Part shown: positions 47,294 through 55,681 of the stretch, in pieces | How positions within the stretch are numbered: position 1 is the first letter of the stretch | Layout: the number at the start of each line of letters is the position of its first letter | Position numbers and translations under genes: made by a program | Source of the DNA: Emticicia sp. BO119 | GTDB lineage: Bacteria; Bacteroidota; Bacteroidia; Cytophagales; Spirosomataceae | Length of the DNA stretch: 64,000 bases | Assembly: GCF_013912375.1 (NCBI RefSeq) | Contig: NZ_JACETV010000002.1 | Span: 310,001 to 374,000 of the forward strand | Direction of reading: 5' to 3' | The notes under the pieces: generated by a model | Database searches by the model: none | What the model was told of the DNA's origin: nothing | What the model saw: the letters and a program-made list of their open reading frames with translations, nothing else

Positions 47294-48409
47294 TTATTTG
47301 CTTTCTTCTATTTTTTTAATCTCCTCAAATATCGCCTTAAAACAAGCTGATTGTGTATTTTCTCCGGCTTCAGGATTTACCTTTACTCCATAAAATTCAT
47401 CCAGAAACTGCCCGGCTCCCGACCATACCGTTTGCATCATACCCTGAAAACGTTCTTTCATCACGGGTGTAACCGATTTTCTGAATCTTACCATATCCTG
47501 CGTTTGTAGTACAGCGTTTTTCGGGTTTCTCCAAGGGCAGGTTATAACGTTTAACCCTTTTGAAGCAAAGAGCACAGCTGTCTGGTCAGGCCTTTCATAG
47601 TGCCAGTCACAAATCATTACATCTTTTTCTATCAGGTCAATCGCTCTGTGAGTATTATTAAAGCTACCTTCCCACATACCTATACCAGTGGTTTTGCCGT
47701 CAATCAATCTGTCGCCCCAAATCCAGAGTTTTCTGTTTTTGAGTGCCAGATGATTTCTGATTTTATTTACTTCTCCTGCAAATAACTCTGCTTTATCTCT
47801 TCCGCCACATCTTGGGCATTTATCGTCACCGATATAAAATACTTCGTCCATTCCTGCGTGAAAAGCATCTGTTTCAAACACCTCGCATATTTCATCTACC
47901 AGTTCAAACACTATTTTGTGTACTTCTGGGTGTAGCGGGCAATAGCTTTTGCAATACAATCCGTCAGCATTAGGCCATACATATTTCTCGGGCATTTTTA
48001 CATGTGGAGTCTCATCAAATTGCGGGTAGACTCTAAGCAAATTATGAGTAGTTTTAGCCCATGACTGATGCCCTAATAAATTGATTTGCGGTATAATTCG
48101 GATATTGTTTTTCTGACAGGCTTTTACCATCTTTTTCACATCCTGCTTTGATAGCGCAATACTATCACGCAATTCGGGGTGGGTCTGAAACTGGTAGTTC
48201 CAGTCTACACGTAGTATCAGTGTATTTACTTTTCTGGTCGCTAATTCTTCATTAATAAATTTTACAAAAGTATCTACTTGCTTAGGCTGTGGAGCGGCAA
48301 TACAAAAGCCGCGGACTGGGAGGAGACTGTCTGTTTTTGACTGTGCCAGGAGCGATTCTGAAACAATCAGGCAAACGAAAGTAAACAACAAAGAAATTTG
48401 TCTGTTCAT
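47294..48409 (-). CDS. GH20-like beta-N-acetylhexosaminidase
   Basis: 371 residues with signal FTFVCLIVSESLLAQ. A TIM-barrel of GH20 type: NNIRIIPQINLLGHQSWAK, VDEICEVFETDAFHAGMDEVF with the catalytic D188-E189 dyad. It is shorter than typical GH20 enzymes, having no N-terminal GH20b domain, and has a CPRCGG motif near 199-204, perhaps a zinc or disulfide site. Acts on terminal GlcNAc or GalNAc. In an operon with the acyltransferase. Confidence 0.85.
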   Translation of the reverse strand: MNRQISLLFTFVCLIVSESLLAQSKTDSLLPVRGFCIAAPQPKQVDTFVKFINEELATRKVNTLILRVDWNYQFQTHPELRDSIALSKQDVKKMVKACQKNNIRIIPQINLLGHQSWAKTTHNLLRVYPQFDETPHVKMPEKYVWPNADGLYCKSYCPLHPEVHKIVFELVDEICEVFETDAFHAGMDEVFYIGDDKCPRCGGRDKAELFAGEVNKIRNHLALKNRKLWIWGDRLIDGKTTGIGMWEGSFNNTHRAIDLIEKDVMICDWHYERPDQTAVLFASKGLNVITCPWRNPKNAVLQTQDMVRFRKSVTPVMKERFQGMMQTVWSGAGQFLDEFYGVKVNPEAGENTQSACFKAIFEEIKKIEESK

Positions 48410-48810
48410 AAAGGTGCAGGTTTTTATAGAGTTGAATTAGGCTACAAGTTAGAAACACTTTCAGGTAAATACAAAATGAAGGATATTTATATTCAACGAA
48501 ACCAGTGAAGATGTTTAACAGACAACTTTAGAAAATTTTAATTTTGGTCGGTAATGTTTAACATTTAACTTGCGGTTTGTTTGATTAAGATTTTCTGGTA
48601 AGCCTAAGTAAAATTCTACCTAACCATAAATTTGTAATAATAAAGTATAAGACTCTTACATGTTTGTTGTGTATTATATTTTCTTACCTAAGTGATGGGT
48701 CTGCTGTTAGAATCTAACTCCATTTTTACCGCACCTTATCAAGATTAGAAATTTATATGATTATAGGTCTGCAATAAACCTTATTGCGCTATACCTAACC
48801 CTAACTTTTA
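48410..48810. other. Intergenic region between GH20-like and kelch genes
   Basis: 401 bp, divergently flanked, AT-rich, with no credible ORF or RNA gene. A TAAATTTG motif at 48627-48634 matches the -7 consensus for rightward transcription, but the spacing to the kelch ATG is 176 bp and no -33 box was identified. Confidence 0.4.
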
Positions 48811-49827
48811 ATGAAGAAGTATATTATTCTTTCATCGACATTGCTTGTTCTCTATTTCTTATCCAAATGGTGGTTTGTTTCATGGAGCCCTTTTACGCTT
48901 CCATCATCAATTAGCTCAGAAAACGGAACATTTACTTTAGAAACTGAATTGCCGGAGCCACGAACAGAAGCCGGGGGTATTACGCATAATGGCTCTTTTT
49001 ATATTTTTGGGGGTATTAACCAATTCGGGCAGACGCTGATTAGTTCGTACAGCTATTTGTCAGAAACTAAAAAATGGCAGAAAATTAAAGATACGCCGCA
49101 ACCGATTAATCATGCAGGGGTAGTACAGGATAGTACATATGTGTACTTAGTGGGGGGCTTTAAGCCTCTGTCTCTGAGAATCCGCGGATTTATGTTTGCC
49201 AACTGGGAGCCTCTGAATACTTTACACAGATATAATCCTGAAACTGATAATTGGGAACCCCTGGCTCCTATGCCTGAACCCAGAGGAGCCGGAGGCGTAT
49301 GTATAAGTAATGATACAATCTGGTATGTTGGGGGTATCAATCAAAACAAAGCCGTCTCCAATACTTTATTCGGTTATTCAATCAGGCATAATCAATGGTT
49401 TAAAGCACCCGCAATGACGCACCCTCGTGACCACCTGAGAGCCGAAAGTGTAAATGGAAAAATATATGCTATTTCAGGAAGAAAAGATGACCTGAGATTT
49501 AATTTAGCTTTTGTTGAGGAGTATGATCCTGCCTCGAAAAAATGGAGGAGAATGACAGATATACCAACTCCAAGAGGAGGGTTTGGCTCTTCTGTGTACA
49601 AGGATAAAATTTATACCTATGGAGGTGAAAATGTTTGGTCTTGTTTTGATGTGATGGAGGTTTTTGATCCTGCCACGAATATCTGGAAGAAATGTGCGTC
49701 AATTCCTGAAGCGCGCCATGGAATTATTAGTGGCTGGATAGGGGATGAGTTACATTTAGTGTCAGGGGGTAGGCATCCAAGATTATCCATCAGTAGTATT
49801 CATCGAGTATATACACCAAAAAAATAA
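48811..49827 (+). CDS. Membrane-anchored kelch-repeat protein
   Basis: 338 residues. N-terminal hydrophobic anchor (YIILSSTLLVLYFLSKWWFV) followed by about five kelch blades with repeated GG and W residues: FYIFGGINQFGQTLI, TYVYLVGGFKPLSL, TIWYVGGINQNKAV, GKIYAISGRKDD and DKIYTYGGENVWSCF. Probably a beta-propeller facing the periplasm that binds protein or glycan. It sits directly before a GT2 glycosyltransferase and may be functionally linked. Confidence 0.88.
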   Translation: MKKYIILSSTLLVLYFLSKWWFVSWSPFTLPSSISSENGTFTLETELPEPRTEAGGITHNGSFYIFGGINQFGQTLISSYSYLSETKKWQKIKDTPQPINHAGVVQDSTYVYLVGGFKPLSLRIRGFMFANWEPLNTLHRYNPETDNWEPLAPMPEPRGAGGVCISNDTIWYVGGINQNKAVSNTLFGYSIRHNQWFKAPAMTHPRDHLRAESVNGKIYAISGRKDDLRFNLAFVEEYDPASKKWRRMTDIPTPRGGFGSSVYKDKIYTYGGENVWSCFDVMEVFDPATNIWKKCASIPEARHGIISGWIGDELHLVSGGRHPRLSISSIHRVYTPKK

Positions 49828-49832
49828 TAGGC

Positions 49833-50525
49833 ATGAGAGATATTTCATTAATTATATTGGCGTATAACGATGCAGATTCATTGCTTAATCTTGTGCCTGA
49901 TGCTTATTCAGTACTGGAGGCAAATTTTGATAAGTTTGAATTGATTGTGGTAGATGATTGCAGTAGTGATAATACTGCTGAGATGATGGAGTCATTTAAA
50001 AGAAAGTATAATAATTTAGTTTATCAAAGAAATCCAACTAATAAAGGAGTGGGATATAATTTTCAGAAAGGTGTAAAATTAGCTAAATATCGTTCGGTTG
50101 CCTATACTGATGGAGATGGACAATTCAATCTGAACGATTTAGTAATTTTGTATAACAACAAGGATGAGTTTGAGGTTGTGTCTGGCAACAGAGAAACAAG
50201 AGCAGATGGCATTGGAAGATGGGCTATTTCTAAAGTTTATAATTTACTATTGAAACTACTCTTCAATGTAAAATTGAAGGATACAAATTCTGCGCTAAAA
50301 ATTTACAGGAGAGAAATTTTTGATAATGTTCTGCCGCTAAGGTCTAATGATGGGTTTTATGATGCTGAAGTGATTATTAAATCTATGAAGTATCATTATA
50401 CAATAAAGGAGATTCCTGTTATGCATTATCCACGGCAGTTTGGGGTGGCCAATGGAGTAAAATGGAAAAGTGTGCTAAGTGTTTTAAAATCAATGATGTA
50501 TTTCTGGTATGGTTCAAAAAAGTAG
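49833..50525 (+). CDS. GT2 family glycosyltransferase
   Basis: 230 residues of the GT-A fold: ISLIILAYNDADSLLNLVPD, the metal-binding/donor motif AYTDGDGQFNLND with DGDG, and RREIFDNVLPLRSNDGFYDAEVIIKSM. It resembles dolichol-phosphate mannose synthase-like GT2 enzymes that make lipid-linked sugar donors, lacking C-terminal membrane helices. Followed by overlapping GT-C-like gene (17-bp overlap), so the pair may transfer a sugar across the membrane. Confidence 0.9.
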   Translation: MRDISLIILAYNDADSLLNLVPDAYSVLEANFDKFELIVVDDCSSDNTAEMMESFKRKYNNLVYQRNPTNKGVGYNFQKGVKLAKYRSVAYTDGDGQFNLNDLVILYNNKDEFEVVSGNRETRADGIGRWAISKVYNLLLKLLFNVKLKDTNSALKIYRREIFDNVLPLRSNDGFYDAEVIIKSMKYHYTIKEIPVMHYPRQFGVANGVKWKSVLSVLKSMMYFWYGSKK

Positions 50526-51765
50526 TTTGGTTTTATATATAACGCTAATCGCCTGGGTTACTCTTATAGCACTTATTGTTTTTTCTCCAGGTAGGCTCAT
50601 AGATGCTGAATCTATTTATTATGAAAACCTGCATTCAAAGTTTTCGCCATTTTCAATAGAGTTTATCAGAGATTACAAAGGAACAGCAGGGATTATCACT
50701 ACCTGGTTTAATCTGCTGATAATGGATATTACGAAGGGAGATATCGTCAGGATGCGGATTGCCAATCTCTTCTGGCTATTTCTGACAGCTTTATTATTTA
50801 ACAGGAGCCTTAAGGAAGAAAGACCTGATTCAGTTAAATTCTTAGGTTATACGCTCATTCTGGCACCCTATATTTTTCAGATGACTGCAAGAGTGATGGG
50901 AGATTATCCGACTTTCTTTTTCGGATTTGCCTATTACATTTTATTGAGTAACCTTGGTAAAAGGTATTATAGTTGGTATTGGTATCTACTAACCGGGATA
51001 TGCGGTTCTCTTGCTATTGCGGGTAAACAAACCTTTATTTTTTTATTGGTTTTCCCGGTGTATTTTGTAATAACTAATAAGGGAAATTTCTGGAATAAAC
51101 TCGTATTGCTCGTGAGCACCTGTGCCTTACCTGCTTATTTTTATTGGGTTTGGGGTGGATTTGTGCCAAAAAGCTCGTCTTATAACCATATAAAGATGGT
51201 AAATACAGACTTTATTTATGTATTTATTTTTTTATTTGTTTTAGTGTTTATTTTCTTCAGTAATTATATGAAGGTTTTTTTTGTCAAGCATATCAGCATA
51301 TTACTACTTACAGCTATTATCGCTCATCTGATACTCGGCGTAATTGCACCTTTTCCATTTCTGAGGTCTTATTCAGCCCAATTCTCCGGTTCTTCAATGA
51401 TAATGGTAGCAAAATATCTCTGGAGTATTGCAATGGTTTTGTTTGGATTAATAGCAATAGTGTTTTTTTATAGTTGTTGTAAAGAAATTGTATCAGATAG
51501 AAAAAACATACCTTTGATTATATTTGTTATTTTATGCCTTTTAGTTGCTTTAAGAGTGCCGTACTTTCACGGTAGATATCTGGCTTTAATTATGCCTTTT
51601 ATTCTGATGGTATTTTTTAAGGCAAAGGAGGTAAGTATTACTCCTTTCGCGGCAATTACCGGTTATTTTCTTAATCTGATGGCCATAGCATTATTATATC
51701 ATGCAGAAGCGATTACAGAGACAATCCGATTAATTATGAAAAGTATAGGTATTGAGAAATTTTAA
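50509..51765 (+). CDS. Polytopic membrane protein, GT-C-like glycosyltransferase
   Basis: 418 residues with about ten hydrophobic segments (LYITLIAWVTLIALIVFSP, ILAPYIFQMTARVMGD, LLVFPVYFVIT and others). The first loop, VFSPGRLIDAESIYYEN, and multiple aromatic membrane segments resemble GT-C enzymes (ArnT/PMT-type), which use lipid-linked sugar donors. Overlap with the upstream GT2 gene suggests joint function. I see no firm catalytic motif, so GT-C assignment is tentative. Confidence 0.6.
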   Translation: MVQKSSLVLYITLIAWVTLIALIVFSPGRLIDAESIYYENLHSKFSPFSIEFIRDYKGTAGIITTWFNLLIMDITKGDIVRMRIANLFWLFLTALLFNRSLKEERPDSVKFLGYTLILAPYIFQMTARVMGDYPTFFFGFAYYILLSNLGKRYYSWYWYLLTGICGSLAIAGKQTFIFLLVFPVYFVITNKGNFWNKLVLLVSTCALPAYFYWVWGGFVPKSSSYNHIKMVNTDFIYVFIFLFVLVFIFFSNYMKVFFVKHISILLLTAIIAHLILGVIAPFPFLRSYSAQFSGSSMIMVAKYLWSIAMVLFGLIAIVFFYSCCKEIVSDRKNIPLIIFVILCLLVALRVPYFHGRYLALIMPFILMVFFKAKEVSITPFAAITGYFLNLMAIALLYHAEAITETIRLIMKSIGIEKF

Positions 51766-51888
51766 TGAATTGATAATAGGTAAATTATATTGTATTCTGA
51801 TTTCAAAAAAACATTTCGCTTAATTTTTTATCCGGTCATACAACTTTTTGTGTCTTTTCTGCATTTTGTATAAAAGCCCCGTTTAAAC

Positions 51889-52443
51889 TTGGTTCTAACC
51901 TCTACAATCGAACGTCTGCGACACAAAGACGCTGCTGCTCAGAAGGAAATTTTTGAGCACTATTGTAGCTTTTTGTACCGTATAGCCTATCGGTACGTAA
52001 GAGAACGTATGTTGGCTGAGGATTTGATGGTGGAATCTTTTTTGAAGATTTTTGAAGGGATTATCAATTTCAGGTTTGATAATCTCAGGTCTTTTGAAGC
52101 ATGGATGAAAAAAATTGTAGTTAATGAAGCATTGATGTTGCTTCGCCGGCAAGCAAGTTTTCATATGATGCCTGAAAGTGAAGCAATCGAAATACCGATT
52201 GATGATAATGTGTTAGACAAGATTTCGACCGAAGAGATTTATCGGCTGATAGCCGAGTTGCCAGATGGCTACCGCACAGTATTTAACCTTTATGCCATTG
52301 AGGGCTACACGCATAAAGAAATTGCTGAACAACTGCATATAAGTGAGGGAACCTCAAAGTCGCAGTTGAATCATGCCCGAAAATTATTACAAAAGAAAAT
52401 ATTAATGACCGATAAAAGTCATGCAAGCAGAGGAATTCTATAA
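51889..52443 (+). CDS. ECF RNA polymerase sigma factor
   Basis: 184 residues with sigma region 2 (YCSFLYRIAYRYVRERMLAEDLMVESFLKIFE) and region 4 (YRTVFNLYAIEGYTHKEIAEQLHISEGTSKSQLNHARKLL). The start is a TTG at 51889; there is no ATG before residue 43 and a stop lies upstream at 51871, so the TTG is favoured. The stop overlaps the next gene's ATG region by 23 bp. It likely drives its own transcription with the anti-sigma partner. Confidence 0.92.
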   Translation: MVLTSTIERLRHKDAAAQKEIFEHYCSFLYRIAYRYVRERMLAEDLMVESFLKIFEGIINFRFDNLRSFEAWMKKIVVNEALMLLRRQASFHMMPESEAIEIPIDDNVLDKISTEEIYRLIAELPDGYRTVFNLYAIEGYTHKEIAEQLHISEGTSKSQLNHARKLLQKKILMTDKSHASRGIL

Positions 52444-53209
52444 TAAAATCCGGGAAAATCTCGATAATTCTGACTTTACTCCAGATTGGAATAGAAGTGA
52501 GGTTTGGCAACGTATTGAGCAGAAAGATGAAAAGAAAATGACATCTTTCTGGTGGGGAGCTATAGCAGCGAGCATTGCTATGGTAATTTTGTTTGGTGGG
52601 TATCTCTTAATTGAAAACAGAAATGCTATTACCAGTAACCCTAATGTGAAAAATCAAGAAGCTACTAAGCCCACACAACTGATTTTACCTGAAACTATTA
52701 CTGCCAAACCTTTGGCGATAATGCCTAAAAGTAATACTGTAATTTCGGTTAACCGGCCGATTCAGAAAAGAATTGTTCAGCCTGTGAATGTAGCAAAGCC
52801 AGAGCCAATTGCTGAAAATGAGATGCCGAATGAAGAGTTTGATAGTATGGTAACAACAGCAGAAGGGGAACAGGAGTTTAGTTATAACAATGTGACATCA
52901 AGAAATGAACCTGCTTTTGTGCGACCTGTCATATTTGATGCGCCAATTATTTTCAGGCCTAATAAGGTAACAGAGAAACCTGCTGCGCCTTTTAAACGTG
53001 AGCGTGTAGCTATTTTAGAGATTCCGGAAGATCAGGAAGATTATGTGATAGCTCCGAAAGAGAAGAGGAAAAAACGCCATGAGCGTTTAGCTAAGCAAGT
53101 AGAGAAAACACCTGAGGCTACAGACCCTAACAAGCCTAATAAGATATGGGCATTTGTAAAGCAAAGTTTCAAAAATGAAGCGATGCCTGTCGATTCTACA
53201 ATTAAGTAA
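52421..53209 (+). CDS. Putative transmembrane anti-sigma factor
   Basis: 262 residues. Residues 1-40 are charged and helical (cytoplasmic, could bind sigma), transmembrane segment at about 41-63 (TSFWWGAIAASIAMVILFGG), and the rest is a charged, low-complexity extracytoplasmic region rich in proline, lysine and glutamate, with a short amphipathic end. The overlap with the sigma gene is the only direct evidence. No known anti-sigma motif (HxxxCxxC zinc) is present, so this is inferred from position and layout. Confidence 0.6.
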   Translation: MQAEEFYNKIRENLDNSDFTPDWNRSEVWQRIEQKDEKKMTSFWWGAIAASIAMVILFGGYLLIENRNAITSNPNVKNQEATKPTQLILPETITAKPLAIMPKSNTVISVNRPIQKRIVQPVNVAKPEPIAENEMPNEEFDSMVTTAEGEQEFSYNNVTSRNEPAFVRPVIFDAPIIFRPNKVTEKPAAPFKRERVAILEIPEDQEDYVIAPKEKRKKRHERLAKQVEKTPEATDPNKPNKIWAFVKQSFKNEAMPVDSTIK

Positions 53210-53289
53210 TACTAAAATATACCTGCGGAATTCTTTTCGTATGTAGATGCCTACGAACGTATTTTTTCAGAATGCTGACCTGTTTCCAC

Positions 53290-54369
53290 ATGAAAAAGAT
53301 TCTTTTTTTATTATTTTTTGTCATAAGCATTGATACTTATGGGTTTATGGTCATTAATAAAACCGAAATGGATTCGATCATAGTAAATATAGGCAAAAGA
53401 AAAAGAATTGTTTTGTGGGGGGCAACCAGAGAAGACCTGAAAGCTCTGGAGAAGTACGATCTGAACAGGATTGTCAGACAGATGAATCAGGATCTGGAGG
53501 AAATGCCTTCTAATGTAAGAAGAAGTATCAGGCAGGATTATGAAGGGAATAATTATACAAAAGAAGCGACTCGTCAACAGGAATTAGAAGGTCTGACTCC
53601 CTGGCAGAGACTGACACGCAATACGTATCTTAATTTTTCATTTGGTTTTACTTCTGTCAAGTATCTGCAAAGAGGGAGCTCTGCTTTTAAAAATAGTGAT
53701 GAGCTTTTCAGGTATAAAATTTTAGCTTCTCCTAATTTGAATATAGGGCTCATAAGGCAGGAGAGTTTCATTCGTACAGGTCGTAAAGAAGTCTTATTAC
53801 GTTATGGATTTGATATCAGTTGGTATTACTTAAGTAGTATAAGTACTCAAAATACTTCTTATCTGCTACGGGTAAATAGTACTAATACCAGTGTTTATGA
53901 TACAGTTGCCATTTATAAACCAGTGCCAAATGGCAATTATTATACAGTTGAAAATTATTTGAGTTCAGATAATATCAAGCGTAATCCTGAAAGTACTTAT
54001 AACCAATCTTTGTTTTATGCCAACTTTAAGATTAATCCTACGATTAACTTTTACGGAGCAGATAATCGGAAAACTTTTCATTTTGGCTTTGGTGCCTATA
54101 TAGGCCGATTGATAGGGGGAAGCCAGATTCTTTCAGAAATAAAGGCGATAAATCAAAGGGAAGCAAAGATACCTATCAGAAGCAGCGATAATCCTTATCG
54201 CTATGGATTACTATTGAATATAGGTTATAAGGCGTTCAGTTTGTTTTTAGAGGGCGATGTTAATAATTTTTTTCAGCGTCGTGATGTCCGTAACGGATTT
54301 TTACCCTATGAGGCATCTGACAGGTGGTCGCAGAATCTGACAACATTTGGTATCAGAATTGGCAGATAA
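53290..54369 (+). CDS. Secreted protein, probable outer-membrane beta barrel
   Basis: 359 residues from the ATG at 53290 (signal ILFLLFFVISIDTYG); a start at 53272 is weaker. After a charged helical segment (about 50-110) the rest has many alternating aromatic strands (YKILASPNLNIGLIRQESFI, VLLRYGFDISWYYLSS, HFGFGAYIGRLIGG, LFLEGDVNNFF) and ends with TTFGIRIGR. The terminal aromatic-free R is unusual, yet the pattern of strands indicates an outer-membrane barrel. It may be the target or sensor partner of the upstream sigma/anti-sigma pair. Confidence 0.7.
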   Translation: MKKILFLLFFVISIDTYGFMVINKTEMDSIIVNIGKRKRIVLWGATREDLKALEKYDLNRIVRQMNQDLEEMPSNVRRSIRQDYEGNNYTKEATRQQELEGLTPWQRLTRNTYLNFSFGFTSVKYLQRGSSAFKNSDELFRYKILASPNLNIGLIRQESFIRTGRKEVLLRYGFDISWYYLSSISTQNTSYLLRVNSTNTSVYDTVAIYKPVPNGNYYTVENYLSSDNIKRNPESTYNQSLFYANFKINPTINFYGADNRKTFHFGFGAYIGRLIGGSQILSEIKAINQREAKIPIRSSDNPYRYGLLLNIGYKAFSLFLEGDVNNFFQRRDVRNGFLPYEASDRWSQNLTTFGIRIGR

Positions 54370-54370
54370 C

Positions 54371-54401
54371 AATAATCCCCGAAGTTTCTTCGGGGATTAT
54401 T
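54371..54401. terminator. Bidirectional terminator between the barrel gene and pdhB
   Basis: Perfect 14-bp stem (AATAATCCCCGAAG and its complement) with a TTT loop; T-rich on the right and A-rich on the left, so it can stop transcription from both convergent genes. Confidence 0.85.
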
Positions 54402-54425
54402 TACTTGGGTAAAGAATATTATATC

Positions 54426-55409
54426 TTATTTTTTGTACATCACACTTTTTACAGCATCAATTGTACGCTTTACGTTAGGTAAAGTTGCCTCGATTAATGT
54501 TGGCGCATAATGTAGTGGTATATCCATATTATTTACACGAATCACCGGAGCATCTAAATAATCAAAAGCATAACGTTGTAAGTGATAAGTGATTTCAGAA
54601 GAAATTGCTGCTAATGGCCAGGCTTCTTCTACAACCACACAACGGTTGGTTTTCTTTACTGAGTTAATCACGGTTGCGTAATCAATTGGTCTTACTGTAC
54701 GTAAATCAATCAATTCAGCTTTGATACCTTCTTTCTCTAATTCTGTAATGGCAGGTAATACCACTCTTGGAATCATCTTACCAAATGAAACGATAGTTAC
54801 ATCTGAACCTTCTTTCATAATATTGGCCTGGCCTAAAGGAATCAGGTATTCTTCTTCAGGTACCCCACCCTTATCACCATACATTACTTCAGATTCCATG
54901 AAAATAACCGGGTCATTATCTCTGATAGATGATTTCAATAAACCTTTGGCATCGTAAGGGTTATGAGGTACTACTACTTTCAAGCCTGGGGTATTGGCAA
55001 ACCAGTTTTCAAAGTTTTGTGAGTGTTGCGCGCCTAACTGTCCGGCATTCCCGGTTGGACCACGGAATACAATCGGACAAGTATATTGACCGGCTGACAT
55101 AGCCATTATTTTTGCTGCCGAGTTAATAATCTGGTCGATGGCAACCAGGGAAAAGTTAAAAGTCATGAACTCAATTACGGGGCGTAAACCATTGGCTGCC
55201 GCACCAACGCCAATACCCGCAAAGCCAAGCTCTGCGATTGGGGTATCGATGACACGCTTAGGGCCAAACTCATCAAGCATTCCTTGGCTTACTTTATAGG
55301 CACCGTTGTATTCGGCTACTTCTTCACCCATCAGAAAAACGTTTTCATCACGTCTCATCTCTTCTGAAAGGGCTTCACGCAGGGCTTCTCTAAATTGGAT
55401 CTCTCTCAT
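54426..55409 (-). CDS. pdhB: Pyruvate dehydrogenase E1 component subunit beta
   Basis: 327 residues; the beta chain of the E1 heterotetramer converting pyruvate with thiamine diphosphate to hydroxyethyl-TPP for transfer to lipoate. Signature segments: REALREALSEEMRRDENVFLMGEEVAEYNGAY, KRVIDTPIAELGFAGIGVGAA, PIVFRGPTGNAGQLGAQHSQ and PIVVPHNPYDAKG. Length normal. The alpha subunit gene is not adjacent here, so the complex genes are dispersed. Convergent with the barrel gene. Confidence 0.94.
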   Translation of the reverse strand: MREIQFREALREALSEEMRRDENVFLMGEEVAEYNGAYKVSQGMLDEFGPKRVIDTPIAELGFAGIGVGAAANGLRPVIEFMTFNFSLVAIDQIINSAAKIMAMSAGQYTCPIVFRGPTGNAGQLGAQHSQNFENWFANTPGLKVVVPHNPYDAKGLLKSSIRDNDPVIFMESEVMYGDKGGVPEEEYLIPLGQANIMKEGSDVTIVSFGKMIPRVVLPAITELEKEGIKAELIDLRTVRPIDYATVINSVKKTNRCVVVEEAWPLAAISSEITYHLQRYAFDYLDAPVIRVNNMDIPLHYAPTLIEATLPNVKRTIDAVKSVMYKK

Positions 55410-55525
55410 GTATTTTGACTTAGAATAAAAGCTAATTTTTGGTGTAAAATTAGGTAATTTAATTCACTTTTCTAATTTTCACCAAAATTCGTCATTTCTG
55501 ATGCACTTTGTTGTTTTTTAAAATT

Positions 55526-55547
55526 ATCGGTACAACATCGGTACAAC
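55526..55547 (+). repeat. Tandem 11-bp direct repeat
   Basis: ATCGGTACAAC occurs twice in immediate succession, in the region upstream of pdhB and beside the CRISPR array tail. Role unknown; could be a protein binding site, for example of a recombinase or regulator. Confidence 0.55.
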
Positions 55548-55681
55548 AAATTTGAACTTCCTTAGCATCAAACAATTTTGTTTTCAGGGCAAAGTTACCT
55601 GTAATCAGACTTTTTTTAAAATATACACGTAAATATTTTTTAAGTTTTAAAATGTATATGGAATGCTCACAAAGTGTATAA

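Noticed and set aside
55441-55681. Possible remnant of an integrase or attachment site
   Set aside because: There is only a short direct repeat and no coding remnant or tRNA; not enough to claim a mobile element.
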